DNA of 15,555 bases from CAYLJJ01 sp964384025. GTDB taxonomy: Bacteria; Myxococcota_A; Bradymonadia; UBA7976; UBA1532. Positions 12,907-15,555 of this stretch are shown in pieces. Position 1 is the first letter of the stretch, and each line of letters starts with the position of its first letter. The stretch is from positions 1-15,555 of the forward strand of contig CAYLJJ010000123.1 of assembly GCA_964384025.1 (NCBI GenBank), given 5' to 3'. The notes beneath the pieces are model-generated. The model was not told the origin of the DNA. It did no database searches and saw only the letters and a list, made by a program, of their open reading frames with translations. A program made the position numbers and the translations under genes.

Positions 12907-15555
12907 GAAGAACAGCCAGTTGATCAAGAGATAGAGGGTGACGAGGATAAAGATCCAAGTACAGCCAGAGTTCCCCATCCTTTGGGCCACCTTCTCCAGC
13001 TTGTTTGCCTCGTCTGGAGAGTCAAGCCGCCCTCGTAAGATCGAAGCGGCCTCGTTTAGGAGCTGCTTGCGCTGCTCTTTATTAAAGAGCGAGTTGCCTG
13101 CCATCTCCTGGAGGTGAGTGTTTAGCTCCACCCAGCGACCCTCTAGCTCTAGGCTGCGAGAGAGACCACGCCAAAGCTCAGATCTCTTGGGATCCCAGCG
13201 AAGGGCGCTTCGATAACAGCGTGTCGCCAGCGCCTCCATTCCCGGCTGAGCTTCAAAGCGCTGCGCCAAGAAGAGAGCAGGCTCCACGCTCTTGAACGCC
13301 TCTACCCGCTCCATAAGCCCCTTAGCCAGTTGATTGCTTTTCTCCAGCAGCTCTTGACTTCCTGAATCTTTTAGATCCAAGCCGAGATCATCCAGCTTGG
13401 TGAAGAGCTGCTCATGAGCCCCTGATTCGATCGCCAAGTGCCCCAAACGCAGAAGGATCGGGAGCTGAACCTGAGCCTTTAGAGCCTGTATCCCCAACTG
13501 CGTGGCGGGCTCTCTCAGGTCGGGGATCTCCTCCCCAAGAGAGATCGCCTTGAGGACCAGATTCATCTGCCCAGCTGCGTCGATGATCAGGGGTAGACGA
13601 GCGTCATACATCGTCAAGAGGGGTCGCCAGCGCTCGCTCTCTCGATAGAGAGTGTCTAGGCGCTCAAAGGCGTTCTGATCTCCTGGAGTATGCTCCAGGA
13701 TCTTCTCATAGGCCTCCATCGCTGGGCCGAGGTTCCCCAACAGCTCATGGGTGCCGCCGATCGCCTTCCAGACCAACGAAAGATCATCTGCCCACTCAAG
13801 CTGCCCCTTGAGCAGAGGCAGGACCTCAGCGGTTCGATCAGCAGCGCGTAGCAAGCGGATCATGTTGGAGCTGGCCAAGGCGCGTTGAGCGCCCTCCTCA
13901 AGCAACGGACGCCAAGCGTCGATCGCCTCCTCGCTCCTTCCCAGGCGCTCTTGCAGCTCCGCCAGCTCTTGCAGCAGCGCAGGCCAGTCCTCCTCGTTGT
14001 GTTGGATGAGGGCCTTGAGAGCCTCCACAAGTTCATCGCCAGGGGGGGCCTGTCTGAGCAGCTCTACCTGGGCGCTCAGCGCCTCTCGATCTTCTGGGCT
14101 TTGTGCAAGGAGCATCTTCCAGATAGAGAGCGCCCCCAAGAGATCCTTCAGGGTCCATTGGCGAAGCCTCGCCAGCTCTCGCAGCCAAGGCTGCTTGGGA
14201 TCACGATCGATCTGCTCGGCCAGAAAGACCCCCAACTCCTCCCAACGCTCCAGCGCCCTCAGGCTATTGAGCAGGCGCTCAATGGCCCACTCTTCAGTCG
14301 CGTCCAGCGCCAGGATCTTCCACAACAGCTCCAGGGAGTCAGGCTCTCGCTTCAGACGCTCCTGAAGCAGGGTGACCATACGATGCAGCAAGGCGATCGA
14401 CTCTTGAGGGCTCGCCGCGCCTCTCTGCCGCAGCTCTAGGAGAGAGAGCAGCTCTTCATCTCGCCCTGAGCGCTCGTAGAGGATCTCCAAGCGAGCCTGA
14501 CTGCGACTGTCCAGAGGGGAGGAGTTCAAGATCTGTTTATACACTCCAATGGCGTTCTCAAAATCCTCTAGGCGCTGGTCGTAGATCTCCGCCATCTCAT
14601 GAAGCAGCTCCATCTCACGCAGATGGTTGCCCTGTAGATTCAGCTCACGCTGGCAAAGGTCCAAGAGCCCTACCCAGTCCTTCGAATGACGAAAGATCTC
14701 TCCCAACGCAGCCAAAGCTTTGGGATCATCGGGCCGCCTCTCCAGGATCTGAAGATAGACCTCCCCAGCTCTCTGAGGATCCTCCAAACGCTCTAAAAAG
14801 ATCTGCCCCGCTTGAAGCAGCAGACGATCCTGCTCCGGTCCGGGTAGCGTGGGGGCGATCTCTTGATAGAGGCTCGCGGTCTGCTCCCAATCCACCTCCG
14901 CCAGATCTTCCAGGCGGCGCAGCGTTCGAGGCTCAAAGCGAGCCTTGATCGCCTCAGCCAAAGCCCTCATGCGCTCCCCTGGAGCCTCTAAGCGCTCATA
15001 GATTTTAGCCAGCTCCAAGGCCAACTCAGCGCGAGCCTCCCCATCTTCAAGGCGCTTCAGGCGCCAACTCATCATCTCCGCGACCTCAGCCCAGCGATCA
15101 ACCGCCCGCCAACATCGCTCCAGGAGAGGGGCGATCTGCTCGGGGTAAAGCTGTGCCTTAAAGAGCCGTTGAAGGCCCTCCTCAGCAGCTCTCCGACGGG
15201 GATCCTCTTCAACCACCGTCGTATAGCTCTGCACCGCCGCCTGAGTCTCTCCCAGGCGCTCCTGAACTCCCGCCAGCTTGAGAGCCAGAGCGACACGCTG
15301 ATCTCGACCTCGGCTCTCCTCTAAACGGCGCTGGAGCAGGGTGCTCAGCTCAGACCAAGCCTCCATCGCCTCGTAGAGCAGACCCAAATTATTAAAGAGA
15401 CTCTCCTTATCACTCATAGGGAGAGGCAGAGGGTGCTGCTCTCCCTGCTCATCCAGCAAGACCAAAGATTCCTGGTAGTTGACGGTGGCGATAAAGGGGG
15501 GACGCTGGATCAGCCGCCGCTCAAGATCTCCCAGAGCGGAACTCTTTAGGAGTGC
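12904..15555 (-). CDS. Large TPR-repeat protein with C-terminal membrane anchor (5' end outside window)
   Basis: The frame is open to the right edge: upstream of the ATG at 15417 it reads LERRLIQRPPFIATVN, YQESLVLLDEQGEQ and HPLPLP without a stop. That ATG and the TTG at 15465 both lack a Shine-Dalgarno site, so I treat the gene as 5'-partial with 883 residues visible. TPR-like helical pairs of 34-40 residues recur throughout: AAVQSYTTVVEEDPRRR, AGEVYLQILERRPDDPKALA, NAIGVYKQILNSSPLDSRSQ and AMEAYEKILEHTPGDQNAF. The last residues, CTWIFILVTLYLLINWLFF, form a hydrophobic helix ending at the stop, as in tail-anchored proteins, so the repeats would face the cytoplasm. TPR arrays bind protein partners. 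The CHAT protease gene converges on it 19 bp away and is the obvious candidate partner, though the link is only positional. Confidence 0.85.
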   Translation of the reverse strand, partial: ALLKSSALGDLERRLIQRPPFIATVNYQESLVLLDEQGEQHPLPLPMSDKESLFNNLGLLYEAMEAWSELSTLLQRRLEESRGRDQRVALALKLAGVQERLGETQAAVQSYTTVVEEDPRRRAAEEGLQRLFKAQLYPEQIAPLLERCWRAVDRWAEVAEMMSWRLKRLEDGEARAELALELAKIYERLEAPGERMRALAEAIKARFEPRTLRRLEDLAEVDWEQTASLYQEIAPTLPGPEQDRLLLQAGQIFLERLEDPQRAGEVYLQILERRPDDPKALAALGEIFRHSKDWVGLLDLCQRELNLQGNHLREMELLHEMAEIYDQRLEDFENAIGVYKQILNSSPLDSRSQARLEILYERSGRDEELLSLLELRQRGAASPQESIALLHRMVTLLQERLKREPDSLELLWKILALDATEEWAIERLLNSLRALERWEELGVFLAEQIDRDPKQPWLRELARLRQWTLKDLLGALSIWKMLLAQSPEDREALSAQVELLRQAPPGDELVEALKALIQHNEEDWPALLQELAELQERLGRSEEAIDAWRPLLEEGAQRALASSNMIRLLRAADRTAEVLPLLKGQLEWADDLSLVWKAIGGTHELLGNLGPAMEAYEKILEHTPGDQNAFERLDTLYRESERWRPLLTMYDARLPLIIDAAGQMNLVLKAISLGEEIPDLREPATQLGIQALKAQVQLPILLRLGHLAIESGAHEQLFTKLDDLGLDLKDSGSQELLEKSNQLAKGLMERVEAFKSVEPALFLAQRFEAQPGMEALATRCYRSALRWDPKRSELWRGLSRSLELEGRWVELNTHLQEMAGNSLFNKEQRKQLLNEAASILRGRLDSPDEANKLEKVAQRMGNSGCTWIFILVTLYLLINWLFF

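Noticed and set aside
13885..14439. A 184-codon + strand ORF rich in Leu and Gln.
   Set aside because: It is antisense to the TPR gene, and its composition mirrors the TPR codons.
15415..15465. ATG at 15417 or TTG at 15465 as the true start of the TPR protein.
   Set aside because: Neither has a Shine-Dalgarno site and the same frame stays open to the window edge with plausible protein sequence, so a start outside the window is more likely.

Overview
This 15.5 kb window is a dense bacterial chromosome segment of moderately high GC (hand-sampled coding lines are about 58-60% G+C). It is rich in lipoproteins, Cys-rich secreted proteins, a membrane Ser/Thr kinase, TPR proteins and a CHAT-type cysteine protease. 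That gene style, including the lipoprotein with a Leu-Asp-Gln-rich spacer followed by PPC-like domains, suggests a predatory or social deltaproteobacterial lineage (Myxococcota, perhaps Bradymonadia-like). This assignment is inference from style; there is no rRNA or marker gene here. The tetranucleotide GATC is strikingly common, about one per 59 bp where counted.

Layout. (1) 1-322, + strand: 3' end of a gene for a secreted protein with a Pro-Glu hexanucleotide-repeat linker and an eight-cysteine C-terminal domain. A one-base frameshift lies in the linker. (2) 429-4218, - strand: two-gene operon, a PPC-like lipoprotein followed by a GTG-started transmembrane Ser/Thr kinase with HEAT-like and TPR repeats. 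(3) 4268-8677, + strand: a divergent, tightly packed operon encoding a Cys-rich lipoprotein, an M23 metallopeptidase (TTG start), a lipoprotein amidohydrolase and an LpxH-like phosphoesterase. The two divergent start codons are 49 bp apart, with a 13-bp palindrome almost exactly midway. (4) 8701-10267: a LysR regulator divergent from a SnoaL-like lipoprotein. This segment is AT-richer and poorer in GATC, and appears inserted into the operon. (5) 10268-11649, + strand: a start-less 3' ORF remnant overlapping by GTGA an NPP/alkaline-phosphatase-family phosphodiesterase, which looks like the resumption of the interrupted operon. (6) 11898-15555: a stand-alone CHAT protease (+) converging on a large tail-anchored TPR protein (-, open at the right edge). 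A long inverted repeat spans both stop codons.

Functionally, regions 3 and 5 look like an envelope-directed set: peptidoglycan hydrolase, lipid A-type phosphoesterase, secreted hydrolases. Region 2 looks like a cell-surface sensing or signalling pair. Region 6 pairs a caspase-like protease with a membrane-tethered scaffold of repeats, and is the most interesting candidate for an undescribed system, although the link rests only on adjacency.
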